DNA of 64,000 nucleotides from Jiella soli (GCF_020615385.1 NZ_JAJAVB010000009.1:62001-126000), one strand, 5' to 3'. Positions 1 to 9,540 are shown, counted from the first letter of the stretch. The notes: generated from the sequence alone by a model not told the origin. Numbers and translations are program-made.

Positions 1-1815
1 CAAAAGCTGCTTCAGCAAACCCAGGAGATCGGTATGTTGCACTTGGGCTGGCGACAGATTGACAGCGATTTCCAGGTCTGGCCAGGACCCAGCCTGCTTC
101 AGGGCCTCCCGAATGACCCACTCCCCCAGCTTCGGCATCAGGCCCATCTCTTCGGCAACCGATATGAAGCGGTCCGGAGGGATAAAGCCCTTTGTAGGAT
201 GTCGCCAGCGAGAAAGTGCCTCCACGCCTACCACCTGGTTGTTCCTCGCCGAGACGATCGGCTGGTAGTGGAGCTCGAATTCACCGTTTTCCAGTGCTGA
301 CGGGAGCGCAAGCTCGATTTCTCGTTTGCGTTCGAGCTCTTCTGCTAACTTAGCGCTGAACCAAGTGAACTGGGCGCGTCCACGTCTCTTAGCCTCGTAA
401 AGAGCGATGTCAGCATGCCGCATCAAGGTGTCGGTCGATCGACCGTCCCTTGGCGATTGAGCAAGTCCGACTGAAGTGGAGACGGAGATATCGTGGTTCA
501 GGACCCGCAGCGGGCTTCCCAACGCGTCCGCGACGAGGGTCTCAATTGGCGTCTGGTGAGATTCCCCCTGCTCGATGCGGAAGATTGCGAATTCGTCGCC
601 GCCGAACCGTGCAAGGAAATCTGATGGAGCGAGATGTTCGCGCAGCCTTCGACCTACCGCTTGGATCAATTCATCGCCGACCTTATGCCCGAGCGTGTCG
701 TTGATGTCCTTGAAGCGGTCGATATCGAGATAGCCGACGATGACACCGACATCGCCATGATCGGCATTGAGTTCATCGAGCGCCTCTGAAATTGCCTGCA
801 CAAACAAGTACCTGTTTGGCAATCCCGATAGGGAGTCGTGGGCGGCGTCGTGTCTGGCGGCGCGCTCCCGCGACGACAGCGCGTCTGCGGCTCTCACCAG
901 GCGCAGCAGCATGTTCGCGGAGAGCGCCGTCATAGCGATGGCAGCTGCGGCTACGAGCGGAAGAACCAGTGTCAACAGCGGCCAGCCGGGCCTTCGTGTC
1001 GTCCATGCAAGGACGCTTGGAGTTTGGCCATCGTCGGTGACGAATGGCTCCGTTACAGTTGCGGAAGAGTTCGTCACACCAGCATTCGTCAGCCGGATAT
1101 CGGGAATGAGGAGGAGCTGACTTATCTGGGTGAGAAACGGTGCATCGATCCAATCGATGCTTATAAGTACGTCAGGAGGTACGGTCAGGAGCGACATGTC
1201 GACGTTCGGGACAATTGTGATCGCCGCCACAATAGCCGGTCTCCTGTCGATCGTAAGAATAGCCCCCTTCCACGCTGCGACTGCCAACACCTTTCGGAGA
1301 ACGTCGTAGTGTTGTTGCCGGCCGATAAAAAAATCAGGCCTCTCCGTTAGAGGAACATCTTTCTGCCCCCGCACTGCGGCTATAACTGACGCAAGTTGAT
1401 TCCGCCGGCGCTCAAAAGCTTGCGGCTCCTCTCGCTTCATCCCAAAGTATGAATAAACCGGAACGTCGCGTGCATTAAGAATATAGACTTCGTCGTGACC
1501 ATAGGTCTCAGTTAAAAAAATTCCAAAATTGCTGTCGATGAATTCATCGTTTGGCTGTTGTGTCACAAATTTTACTGCATCGTCCCACCAAGCGACACTT
1601 TTTTGCTGATCGAGGACCCGCGCCACACTCTGATTGAGTGCGTTTTCAATCCTATTTTTTTCCTGAGAGGCTTCCTGAACGTCTGCGATTCTACCGACGT
1701 AAGCTATGACTCCAATCAGAAGGAGGCTGGTGAGGACGATCATAACGCCGACGACGAGCGTGAGGCGGCGCGTGCTCCCTCTGGAAACCCGGTCGTGTGC
1801 TGTCATGTGTGGCAT
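1..1815 (-). CDS. CHASE4-GGDEF-EAL cyclic-di-GMP protein, 3' part outside window
   Basis: Membrane-bound sensor that should make and/or degrade cyclic-di-GMP. Reading leftward from ATG 1815 (GGAG seven bases upstream), the frame stays open for 605 codons to the window edge. It shows a transmembrane helix near residues 15-37, a periplasmic region with a CHASE4-like AWWDDAVKF motif, a second membrane helix near 240-260, a GGDEF domain with an intact RFGGDEF, and the start of an EAL domain with EALSRW. The cyclase inhibitory-site position (RxxD before GGDEF) reads APSD, so product inhibition at that site looks lost. The rest of the EAL domain lies beyond base 1, so phosphodiesterase activity cannot be judged. 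Confidence 0.9.
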   Translation of the reverse strand, partial: MPHMTAHDRVSRGSTRRLTLVVGVMIVLTSLLLIGVIAYVGRIADVQEASQEKNRIENALNQSVARVLDQQKSVAWWDDAVKFVTQQPNDEFIDSNFGIFLTETYGHDEVYILNARDVPVYSYFGMKREEPQAFERRRNQLASVIAAVRGQKDVPLTERPDFFIGRQQHYDVLRKVLAVAAWKGAILTIDRRPAIVAAITIVPNVDMSLLTVPPDVLISIDWIDAPFLTQISQLLLIPDIRLTNAGVTNSSATVTEPFVTDDGQTPSVLAWTTRRPGWPLLTLVLPLVAAAAIAMTALSANMLLRLVRAADALSSRERAARHDAAHDSLSGLPNRYLFVQAISEALDELNADHGDVGVIVGYLDIDRFKDINDTLGHKVGDELIQAVGRRLREHLAPSDFLARFGGDEFAIFRIEQGESHQTPIETLVADALGSPLRVLNHDISVSTSVGLAQSPRDGRSTDTLMRHADIALYEAKRRGRAQFTWFSAKLAEELERKREIELALPSALENGEFELHYQPIVSARNNQVVGVEALSRWRHPTKGFIPPDRFISVAEEMGLMPKLGEWVIREALKQAGSWPDLEIAVNLSPAQVQHTDLLGLLKQLL

Positions 1816-2455
1816 GTCGCTTCTCCGGAGCCCATCGTTAGGTCGGACGCGCTAAGATTCCCTGAACGATTGCTGGATACGACTGCAGAACGCCGCACCC
1901 GAGATCGGCCGGCTACCGAAGGCGGACTCTCCATGCCCATCAACATCCTTTCCAATGCCTTCGGAAGCTGGCTTCCCACTCTTGTAGCTGACAGCTATCG
2001 GGTATCGAGCCGCACTGACCCGTCCGACGCCGAAATCGGCGCCCATCGTGGCCTCGTAGCTGCTCGGATGTTGAAGGTCGAAAACATCGAGATCTTTATG
2101 TCCTACATCGCGCCAGGCGCTCAATTCCGATGCACTTCTGATCGTGTTTCCCAGCAGGGCACAGATGGCAGATCGATCTCCGCTAGGGAAAAATTGATTC
2201 AGCTATTGAAGATCGTGAACCTCCCGTCGGCGCTGCCGACGGAGACATTCCAGCTTTTTCGCTTGGCACAGCCGTTTACTAGCGCCAACGACATCCTGTC
2301 GCGTGGTGTTTGGATGTGGCAGGTATGTCGAGTGTCGAAGGGCCACCCTCTCGCAGCAGGGACTCTCTCGCTTCCGGATGTTGACGATCATGAGGAAATG
2401 AATGTAGCCACCGGATCACGATCGAGCCTCTTTAGCAGAGGCAGATAACCGCATT
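1816..2455. other. 640-bp stretch without a recognised gene
   Basis: This gap lies between two leftward genes. A 90-codon leftward frame (TTG 2124 to stop 1852) and a long rightward frame running on from the neighbouring gene are present, but neither resembles a family I know and neither has a convincing ribosome-binding site. It may be a decayed gene. The part nearest 1815 must carry the promoter of the cyclic-di-GMP gene. Confidence 0.4.
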
Positions 2456-3208
2456 TCAATGCTTATAGATGACCCAGACATTAGGTTCCTCGTAGCGGCC
2501 TCGCTGGTTCTCGATGTCCACTGAGATCGGCGCAAGTGCGCCCTCCACGAGGTAACTTCCTGTCGTGGAGAAACGTCTTCCGGACCACGTTTCCCAGAAC
2601 GCGATATGCTCATCAACTACCATTGACTTTTCGCAGGTCGTCACGACTTCGGCGCCGTGGGAGAGATGGCTTCGCAGCCACGGGTCGAAGCAGCGCCCGA
2701 ACGCATCCTTCCAAGCAATGTAGTCCGCCATCGCCGCATGCGGGAAGCGGTGCTTCGCGGATGGTCGCACTGGAGCAATCATGTTGGCGTAGCCGCGCCG
2801 CACCGCCAACTGCTGTAATTCTTCAATCATTCTGGACGCATATCCACGGCCTCGTTCGTCTACCGGAACCGAGATCGCTAACGCTCCGAGGGCGTTGATG
2901 TTACCTTTTTGGGGAACCGAGCTTCCGAGCGCGACTAGCCAATCCCACCCCTCTTGTGGAAGTGAGGTTTCGTTTCCGCTGAAGTGGATCGGAACGCAAT
3001 TGGCCAATGCAACGGGTGCTTCGGTCTCCTGATCTACCAGGCAAAGTTGAAAATCGGCGAAATTCTCGAGAACACGATCATAGTGCTCTCGATGAGCGCT
3101 CGTGTGGTTTAGGAACCCGAGCGGCCCCCATACGGCATCCTCGAGATCAGTCGCCGCGACCTTGAGTTTATCGCAATCAGCCCGCGTCCGAACAACAAGC
3201 CGCCCCAT
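2456..3208 (-). CDS. GNAT-like N-acetyltransferase domain protein
   Basis: Predicted 250-residue cytoplasmic protein. The central segment ALAISVPVDERGRGYASRMI resembles the acetyl-CoA-binding motif A of GNAT acetyltransferases (R/Q-x-x-G-x-G/A followed by a helix), which is the main basis for the call. The substrate is unknown. ATG 3208 is preferred over GTG 3214 because GAGG sits five bases upstream of it. The gene stands alone: the intact IS5-family element begins about 170 bp upstream and the gene downstream is more than 600 bp away. Confidence 0.6.
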   Translation of the reverse strand: MGRLVVRTRADCDKLKVAATDLEDAVWGPLGFLNHTSAHREHYDRVLENFADFQLCLVDQETEAPVALANCVPIHFSGNETSLPQEGWDWLVALGSSVPQKGNINALGALAISVPVDERGRGYASRMIEELQQLAVRRGYANMIAPVRPSAKHRFPHAAMADYIAWKDAFGRCFDPWLRSHLSHGAEVVTTCEKSMVVDEHIAFWETWSGRRFSTTGSYLVEGALAPISVDIENQRGRYEEPNVWVIYKH

Positions 3209-3374
3209 TGTCACCTCGTCCCATTCCTAATATGCTTGATAAGGCGAACAGGCTGAAGTGACCCGATCGCCGAGACTCATGCCCTCGATTTATAACGTTT
3301 AATCAAATCTGCGCGGATTTGCCCAGCGCGAAGCTTGCTGATCGACTGGTCGTCGCGTCCAGTGGTCACGACCC

Positions 3375-4281
3375 AGAGCCCGTCCGGAAAGGGTTGAATG
3401 GCCGGGATGGCCGTGAATCCAGAGGGTGTCTAAGCCTGATCTGGAAGAGCCATGTGGACCCCGACCACTCGTGCGCAGCATCACCGCCAACACCTGCGCT
3501 ACGAAACGGACCTGACGGACGCGGAATGGGAAATTCTGGAACCAATGCTGCCGCGTTCGAGCGGGACGGGACGGCCACGGAAGTGGTCGATACGCGAGAT
3601 CGTCAATGCGATCTTCTACGTCCTGCGGGGCGGAGTGCCCTGGCGGCTGATTCCCAAGGATCTGCCGCCCAAGAGCACGGTCTTCGATCACTTCAGCCGC
3701 TGGCGCGACGGCGGCGTCTTTGCCAGCATCAATCATCGTCTGGTCATGGCCGATCGCGAACGGGTCGGACGCGCGGCCTCGCCGAGCGCCGCCGTCATCG
3801 ACAGCCAGAGCGTAAAGACGACCGAGAGCGGCGGGCCGAAAGGATACGACGCCGGTAAGAAGGTCGCCGGGCGCAAACGTCAGGCGCTGGTCGATACGGA
3901 TGGACGAGCCCTCATCATCGATCCGCAGCCTGCCGACATCCAGGATCGTGACGGCGCCGTTCCTGTCCTGCGGGTCTCCCGCAAATCCTACCCGTTCGTC
4001 GAGAAGGCCTTCGCCGATATGGGTTATTCCGGCGATCGACCACAGAACGCCTGCCTAATCGACGTGGAGATCGTGCGAAAGCCGCCCGACCAGGTCGGCT
4101 TCGCCGTTCACCCTCGGCGCTGGGTCGCCGAACGCTTCTTCGCCTGGATCAGTCGCAACCGGCGCCTCTGGAAGGATCCCGAAGCCACGATCGCCTCCGC
4201 AACCGCCTTCCTCTACGCCGCCTCCATCATGATCCTCGTGCGACGGCTCGGACGGGCCTCATGAATTCCCGGACAGACTCT
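3375..4281 (+). mobile_element. IS5-family insertion sequence, apparently complete
   Basis: About 907 bp, bounded by imperfect inverted repeats. The left end AGAGCCCGTCCGG (3375-3387) and the reverse complement of the right end, AGAGTCTGTCCGG (4269-4281), agree at 11 of 13 positions. One full-length transposase gene lies inside. Flanking bases do not show a clean target duplication (cca on the left, tca on the right if the ends are set one base inward), so the exact termini are uncertain. Confidence 0.75.
3452..4264 (+). CDS. IS5-family transposase
   Basis: Complete 270-residue DDE transposase that would cut and paste the surrounding element. The N-terminal region has the family's LTDAEWEILEPMLP motif and the R-P-R-K-W stretch. 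The catalytic core contains AAVIDSQSVKT (first Asp), the DTDGRALI segment (second Asp), and the C-terminal VAERFFAWISRNRRL motif with the catalytic Glu and following basic residues. ATG 3452 follows GGAAGAG at normal spacing. The frame is uninterrupted and of usual family length, so the element may still be mobile. Confidence 0.93.
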   Translation: MWTPTTRAQHHRQHLRYETDLTDAEWEILEPMLPRSSGTGRPRKWSIREIVNAIFYVLRGGVPWRLIPKDLPPKSTVFDHFSRWRDGGVFASINHRLVMADRERVGRAASPSAAVIDSQSVKTTESGGPKGYDAGKKVAGRKRQALVDTDGRALIIDPQPADIQDRDGAVPVLRVSRKSYPFVEKAFADMGYSGDRPQNACLIDVEIVRKPPDQVGFAVHPRRWVAERFFAWISRNRRLWKDPEATIASATAFLYAASIMILVRRLGRAS

Positions 4282-4711
4282 CAGCCTTACTTACGCTGCC
4301 CGCTAACGACCAGCACGTCAGACGAGGTAGGTCACGACACCACGTAAGATTAGAGCTGCCGAGGAGCGTAAACGATCTGCCGGCTCAGGCGCAAAATGAC
4401 ACTGGCAAGCGTGTCTACTGAACGCTTTGCGTGACGAACTAAATGTAAGATCGACACGGTGGCATCGGCGACAACGGAAGTTACCGCGGGATTGACGTAG
4501 AACCTCGCGGTTTCTCATCGTGCCTCAATGTGAGTGGCAGCGCTTAGCCGAGTTGTAAAACATCGATTCGAACGACTAAGGACAGACAAAACGAAGCCTG
4601 CACCCGCTACCGACAGAGTGGTAGCCCTTCAGGCTCCATTCATTTGCCTTCTTGGCTTTCAAAAAATCCCCCAGAATATGCTTCTACTCGCCTTATTATT
4701 CAGCGGACCAT
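4282..4711. other. 430-bp gap downstream of the IS element
   Basis: No frame here looks coding. It separates the IS5 element from the 3' end of the reductase gene and is presumably the 3' untranslated side of the leftward operon plus pre-insertion sequence. I see no clear terminator hairpin. Confidence 0.4.
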
Positions 4712-5632
4712 TTACGAACGAGGCGTCATATCGACCCCGCTTGCTAGTCCCGTGTAAATTGGAAGCATGGGCACATAATCCTCTGCACCCGATCCACCAC
4801 CAGCTACAGCCACCGTAAAGGCGTTCTTAGCAGCGTTACCGACTGGATTTGCAACACCTGCGGCATTAGACATAGCTTCGAGATAAGTCAAGTCTTTCAG
4901 GCCGTTACTTAGTGTAAACTTGTGAGCCTCACGATCTCCATTCAACGTAAATTCAATAAAGGTTCGATAGAACCCACAATCGAGCCGACCGCCGCGGATA
5001 ACCCTGTCAAACTGCTCAGATGTTATTCCGACCTTTTGGGCCAAAACTACGGCTTCCGCGATCAATGCGCCGAAGCCAAGAGCAAGGAAATTATTGATTA
5101 ATTTCATTCTACGACCGTAACCCACCCCTCCAACGTGAATAATACGCTCCGCCCAAGTGTCGAGCAAGGGTCTTATACGGACAAACACTTCGTCGGAAGC
5201 GCCAACCATAGTATCCAGCGTACCATTCCACGCTTCTTTGGGTGTTCGACCCAACGGAGCATCAACTAGCTCGATGCCCTTTGACGCCAACTCCGTATAT
5301 AATGAAATCGTAGAATTTGGGTCAGACGTCGAGCAATCAATAATCACACTTCCACGCGCTAAGCCGTAAGCAAGACCACCCTCCCCTCTGACAATCTCTT
5401 CGACCACCACAGAATTAGACACGCATATGAAAACAATACGACATATCTTTGCCATCTCCGTCACTGAAGCCACCTCCGTCGCACCCCGTGAAACCAAGTC
5501 ATCTACCGGTGCGCGGTTTCGATGCGCCAGAACAAAGAGCTGGTATCCATTCTCGACAATGTTTTTCGCGATGCCATGCCCCATCAAACCAACACCGATG
5601 AACCCAACTTTCTCTTGACCTGAGTACACCAT
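4712..5632 (-). CDS. beta-hydroxyacid dehydrogenase family, sulfolactaldehyde-reductase-like (YihU-type)
   Basis: NAD(P)-dependent reductase of the 3-hydroxyisobutyrate dehydrogenase superfamily, 306 residues. The Rossmann motif GVGLMG is at residues 13-18 and the catalytic lysine lies in RMKLINN near 177. The substrate loop reads DAPLGRT (124-130) instead of the DAPVSGG usual for hydroxyisobutyrate enzymes. The GRT form is what E. coli YihU (sulfolactaldehyde reductase) carries, where the Arg contacts the sulfonate. It lies downstream of kinase, aldolase and DeoR genes resembling yihV, yihT and yihW, which supports a last step reducing sulfolactaldehyde to dihydroxypropanesulfonate. Other small-acid semialdehyde substrates remain possible. 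Confidence 0.65.
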   Translation of the reverse strand: MVYSGQEKVGFIGVGLMGHGIAKNIVENGYQLFVLAHRNRAPVDDLVSRGATEVASVTEMAKICRIVFICVSNSVVVEEIVRGEGGLAYGLARGSVIIDCSTSDPNSTISLYTELASKGIELVDAPLGRTPKEAWNGTLDTMVGASDEVFVRIRPLLDTWAERIIHVGGVGYGRRMKLINNFLALGFGALIAEAVVLAQKVGITSEQFDRVIRGGRLDCGFYRTFIEFTLNGDREAHKFTLSNGLKDLTYLEAMSNAAGVANPVGNAAKNAFTVAVAGGGSGAEDYVPMLPIYTGLASGVDMTPRS

Positions 5633-6001
5633 TCACTTACATCCTTGCGTTTATAACAAAGCGTTTTTTGGTAGAAGAAGACTCATAGCACCTCTACCAA
5701 TGATGGTCTTATACATGTTAATCAGAACGGACGCCGTAGCATTTCCCTGGACGAACACTTCACATGCGCGCTCTCCCGCGCTTTTGCATAACAATATAAT
5801 GTTCGGCGTACTCGCATATATGTAGAAATGAAAAAACGATCGTCATGTTGAAATGTGCGCGATACATCTTAAGTAAGGCTTGATCGGCAAATGCGGATCG
5901 TCGCTTTGGTCAGTAGCGGTCGGGGCGCGTATTTAGAAACAGCGGATTTTCCGGCTTTACGTTTTTCCGAATAAACAGACTGTTACCCATGCCTTTTACT
6001 C
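5633..6001. promoter_or_regulatory. 369-bp spacer upstream of the reductase gene
   Basis: This gap separates the regulator gene from the reductase in an otherwise tightly packed leftward cluster, so the reductase probably has its own promoter here. The sequence is AT-rich compared with its neighbours and includes short palindromes such as ACGATCGT. A DeoR-type operator would be expected, but I could not define one. Confidence 0.4.
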
Positions 6002-6805
6002 CTAGGCGATCACAACTGTGATGCCCACACTCTCAATCATCAGCCGATATTCATCCGCTAAGTTTGAGTCTGTTACGAGCGTACCTATCCTTTCTAGTGG
6101 GCAGACCCGAAACCGCGAACTTATATTAAACTTGCTCGAATCCGACACTAAGACTACTGAATCTGATGCCTCAATTAGCTCGCGCTTCGTCGCCGCGTCA
6201 TAATCGTTTCCGGCAAGCACTCCCCTCCGATCGATAGAGGTTGCTGAAAGGTAAAATGTATCAATTCTGATCCCAGCGATCGCGTTTATGGCGCTCGGAC
6301 CGACACAAGCTTGCAGCGAGCGCACCAGAGTTCCGCCGATAATCGTCAGGTCGATGTTGTCTTTTCGTATTAGCGCATTTGCAACTGCCAATGATTGCGT
6401 CACAACGTTTAGCTCGCAATCGGTCGGAAGCGCCTCGGCTATTTTAACCGCTGTTGTTCCTGAGTCCAATGCAATTGTCGATCCTGGAACAACAAGCCTA
6501 GCAGCGGCGGTGGCCACCGCGGCTTTAGCAGCTGGGAACGCTCGTGCACGCAACTCATAATCCGTTCCATTCGATAATGTTACTGGGACTGAACTGACCC
6601 CACCGTGAACAACACGAATTGCCGAATTACCAGCCGCGAGCTTAGTAACGTCGCGCCTAACGGTCATCTCCGACACTTTGAGCGCTGCGGCGAGCTCCGT
6701 TATCGTGCAGAACCCAACATCCTCAATCATGCTCATTAACGTTTGACGCCGGCTTGGGGCTGAAACGTATTTGAGATCAGAACTCTTGGGAACTTCTGTT
6801 GACAT
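6002..6805 (-). CDS. DeoR/GlpR-family transcriptional regulator
   Basis: 267-residue DNA-binding repressor-type protein. The N-terminal winged helix-turn-helix includes ITELAAALKVSEMTVRRDV (residues about 34-52), diagnostic of DeoR proteins. The C-terminal half is the sugar-phosphate-sensing domain with ALDSGTTAVKIAEAL and the VVTQSLAVANAL stretch. It follows the aldolase gene by 34 bp on the same strand, so it is probably autoregulated and controls this catabolic operon in response to a phosphorylated intermediate. It occupies the role of CsqR/YihW in E. coli sulfoglycolysis. The actual effector is not visible from sequence. Confidence 0.88.
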   Translation of the reverse strand: MSTEVPKSSDLKYVSAPSRRQTLMSMIEDVGFCTITELAAALKVSEMTVRRDVTKLAAGNSAIRVVHGGVSSVPVTLSNGTDYELRARAFPAAKAAVATAAARLVVPGSTIALDSGTTAVKIAEALPTDCELNVVTQSLAVANALIRKDNIDLTIIGGTLVRSLQACVGPSAINAIAGIRIDTFYLSATSIDRRGVLAGNDYDAATKRELIEASDSVVLVSDSSKFNISSRFRVCPLERIGTLVTDSNLADEYRLMIESVGITVVIA

Positions 6806-6839
6806 TACTCGCCTTCAGCCGCTTCGATCTGCTCCGCCA

Positions 6840-7724
6840 TTACGCGTGGCGTCCGGCCTTTGCGCTCTCGATGAGCTTCGCAAATCGACCGATGCTAAGC
6901 TCCGTTATTTGCGCATGCGGATTATCGCTTCTAGCTGCATCTGCCCAGATAGCACGACCGCATAGAAACCCGCTGGCCCCACCAGAGACAGCAAGTCGGA
7001 CCGCTTCTGGGAAATCACTTGCATCCACGCCGCTTGACAGAACAACCCACGGGATTGTCAAGCGCTCACTCAAGCGTTTGGAGAAAGCTTCAACACGAGA
7101 GAGATCTCCCTTTCTGTACGCGGGCACCTCGGCCTTATAGACATCAGGACCGAAGGCCGCTAATTCATCAGCTGCAGCGAGGACAGCATCGCCATGGGCT
7201 TCCGGGTCATCAAACCCAGATCCGTCCGGCTGGCGAACAATCGCCTCCAAAAGCGACACAACGCCAGCGTCGCGTGCTAATTTCACGAATTTCGAAACAT
7301 TTTCCGACCGTGAATGAACATCCACACCGCTTTTCCAGATCGATAAGAACTTGATCGCGGAAGCACCACTCTTCTGGATCGCTTCTTCTGTAACATCAGG
7401 ATCCAGCCTCGATCCCTGAACTGCCTGGCCTCGCGGTTGGTCGAATAGATCGGCCGAAAGGATCAGTGGGGTCTGCCTGGGAAGTGCGGCAATCGCCGAC
7501 TGTCCGAACTCCAGGTCTAAAAGCACTCCAGACGCCATTGGCGCTAGAACATCGACCGCGGTTTTCTTGAAATCGCTTACATCCGCGTCCGATACCGCAT
7601 CTTCACTGCGTCCCGCTGCCAGTATCGTTCGCATTGAGCCGCGCTGATCGATCGCAAGCATCGTCATAAGGCCGTCTACACAAAGTGCATCAACCGCGCT
7701 TCTTTCATCGTTGTACGTCGCCAT
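6840..7724 (-). CDS. LacD/YihT-type class I aldolase
   Basis: 294-residue TIM-barrel aldolase predicted to cleave a ketose 1-phosphate into dihydroxyacetone phosphate and an aldehyde. The sequence follows E. coli YihT (sulfofructose-phosphate aldolase) through most of its length: MLAIDQRGSM near the N terminus, AIKFLSIWKS mid-protein, VYKAEVP with the probable Schiff-base lysine (about 197), WVVLSSGVD, and GASGFLCGRAIW with an anion-binding Arg (about 257). Tagatose-bisphosphate aldolases (LacD) share much of this pattern, so the substrate is inferred from context. GAGGAAATGTGAC precedes ATG 7724, and the kinase gene ends 18 bp upstream. Confidence 0.75.
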   Translation of the reverse strand: MATYNDERSAVDALCVDGLMTMLAIDQRGSMRTILAAGRSEDAVSDADVSDFKKTAVDVLAPMASGVLLDLEFGQSAIAALPRQTPLILSADLFDQPRGQAVQGSRLDPDVTEEAIQKSGASAIKFLSIWKSGVDVHSRSENVSKFVKLARDAGVVSLLEAIVRQPDGSGFDDPEAHGDAVLAAADELAAFGPDVYKAEVPAYRKGDLSRVEAFSKRLSERLTIPWVVLSSGVDASDFPEAVRLAVSGGASGFLCGRAIWADAARSDNPHAQITELSIGRFAKLIESAKAGRHA

Positions 7725-7742
7725 GTCACATTTCCTCGATGT

Positions 7743-8687
7743 TTAATTGAATATCTCACGCGAATTGGGTTCAATGACCCGTCGCGAGCGAGTTACTTCA
7801 CTCATAAGTGTTTCCATATCCGGGATCGCAGACTGCCCATCTAGCGCCCTGCATGAAAGAGCTGCGCAAACTGAGGCAGTGTGGACCGCCGATGCCAACG
7901 AGTGCTCACGGGTTAAGCTTGCTACCAGCGCACCGTGGAAGACATCCCCCGCGCCAAGCGTACTAACTACTTCAACCTGATGCGCTGGTATACGAACGAC
8001 CTGATCACCTTCGAGAAACGCTGCCCCTCCCTCTCCGAGAGTGACCACAACATCACCGGCACCTGCCTCTCGCGCGGCGAGCATGGCCTTGCCCAGTGGC
8101 CCTCCGAAGGTGTGAATCAAAGCCTCCCGAGTTGGCGCGTAAAGATCTATTCCCCTAAGATCATCAGTCCCAATCGAAATTCCGGCATCTACGCTAACAC
8201 GACCCGCTAGTCTCTTGAGGTTGATCATTCTCTGCGACGCCTTGAACCCCTCGGCGTCAAAATGAAACCAGCTTGGAGACGCGCTAAACGCTTCAGCCGT
8301 TTCGAACGGAAGCGCCCGGACTGTGATGATCGAGCGCGTGTTGCTATCACTATTTGCAATATTTATACTCTGAGGGGTTTCAAGGTCACCGCGCCGCGAA
8401 ACATACTCCGTCCCGACGCCACACTCCCTCATTTTCGCCAAAACAAAATTACCTGCGGCATCATTGCCGATCGTTGTGCAAATAGCCACTCGCACACCCA
8501 TTCGCGCGACTGTCGCAGCCGCCGTATTCGCATTGCCGCCAGCCGCCGTTACAATGCGATCGGTAACAACACGTTCGTCCTCAGAAAGTTGATGCCCGAT
8601 ACGGACCAAACAATCCTGCTTCGCAGAACCGACACAAATTACCTCCCTAACATGTGGGCGTCCGGGCTCGCGACCATCTACGATCAA
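7743..8687 (-). CDS. PfkB-family sugar kinase, sulfofructose-kinase-like (YihV-type)
   Basis: 314-residue ribokinase/PfkB kinase that should phosphorylate a keto-sugar feeding the adjacent aldolase. It has the N-terminal GGNANTAA sugar-binding signature (residues 50-57) and the C-terminal STLGAGDVFHGAL motif containing the catalytic Asp (about 248). The DVFHGAL form, rather than the more usual DAFxAG, is the version seen in YihV. The start is TTG 8687, overlapping the TGA of the transporter ATPase gene as TTGA, so translation is probably coupled. No later in-frame ATG would keep the N-terminal fold. Fructose- or ketodeoxygluconate-type kinase activity is the alternative. Confidence 0.72.
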   Translation of the reverse strand: MIVDGREPGRPHVREVICVGSAKQDCLVRIGHQLSEDERVVTDRIVTAAGGNANTAAATVARMGVRVAICTTIGNDAAGNFVLAKMRECGVGTEYVSRRGDLETPQSINIANSDSNTRSIITVRALPFETAEAFSASPSWFHFDAEGFKASQRMINLKRLAGRVSVDAGISIGTDDLRGIDLYAPTREALIHTFGGPLGKAMLAAREAGAGDVVVTLGEGGAAFLEGDQVVRIPAHQVEVVSTLGAGDVFHGALVASLTREHSLASAVHTASVCAALSCRALDGQSAIPDMETLMSEVTRSRRVIEPNSREIFN

Positions 8688-9514
8688 TGCAATACCCCCA
8701 GCCGTTCAAAATGAGCATAGATGCGGTTTGCGTAATCTCTGAGTTCAGGGGATTCGCCGAACGCCAAGGGCCGCGGGCGTTTCAGCTGAATAGGTATCTC
8801 CTCCACGACCCCCCCAGGCGAAGGCCCCATTACTATTACTCTATCTGACAAACCAACAGCCTCTTCAACACTATGCGTGATAAACAGGACAGTGGGGCGT
8901 TGCTGCAGCCAGAGGGTTTCTAGATCGCGACGCACCTGTAGCCGCGTCAACGCGTCCAGAGCACCAAACGGCTCATCCATCAGAAGTAACGGCGGATTGT
9001 GCACGAGAGCCCGCGCGAGTGACACTCGCTGACGCATACCGCCCGATAATTGATTAGGATACTTGTCCGCTGACGCTTGTAGACCAAGGCTTTCAAAGAG
9101 CTCTGCCGCGCGTTTCCTCACCGGCCCCATTGACAGCTTACGGATTTCCCCTTGCAGAAGAACGTTGGCTTCGGCTGTACGGAAATCTAAGAGCAAGTGA
9201 TCCTGAAAGACTATTCCAATCTCAGTGAGCGGCCCCGTAAGGCCGCTCCCCTCGATCTTCACTTGTCCATTGGTGGGCTTCATCAAACCAGCGACCATAA
9301 GCATCAATGTGCTCTTCCCACATCCGCTCGGCCCCACCACGGATACGAATTCGCCAGCGTTGATGCCGAGCGATATCGGTGAGAGGGCTCTGAAGCCGTT
9401 TGCGCCACTTGCACCGAAGATTTTATCCACACCAATGATGTCGATCCCTATGCCGCCATTGACTGCGACGACATCAGAGCCTGGTGCTAAACCTTCTGAA
9501 TTGGCGTGAAGCAT
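8684..9514 (-). CDS. ABC transporter ATPase, SsuB/TauB type
   Basis: 276-residue nucleotide-binding subunit of an importer. It contains Walker A GPSGCGKST, a Q-loop VFQDH, the ABC signature LSGGMRQR, Walker B LLLMDEPFGALD and the H-loop FITHS, all in the spacing typical of nitrate/sulfonate/taurine importers. ATG 9514 is preferred to an upstream ATG at 9565 because GGAGG sits eight bases before it and the shorter form does not overlap the binding-protein gene. It powers uptake with the permease and binding protein encoded just upstream. Confidence 0.9.
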   Translation of the reverse strand: MLHANSEGLAPGSDVVAVNGGIGIDIIGVDKIFGASGANGFRALSPISLGINAGEFVSVVGPSGCGKSTLMLMVAGLMKPTNGQVKIEGSGLTGPLTEIGIVFQDHLLLDFRTAEANVLLQGEIRKLSMGPVRKRAAELFESLGLQASADKYPNQLSGGMRQRVSLARALVHNPPLLLMDEPFGALDALTRLQVRRDLETLWLQQRPTVLFITHSVEEAVGLSDRVIVMGPSPGGVVEEIPIQLKRPRPLAFGESPELRDYANRIYAHFERLGVLH

Positions 9515-9540
9515 TGCCAGAACCTCCGACTTCAGCGATT

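Noticed and set aside
1558-2448. 296-codon + strand frame overlapping the CHASE4-GGDEF gene start
   Set aside because: Its first 90 codons are antisense to that gene; the remainder lacks similarity to known proteins.
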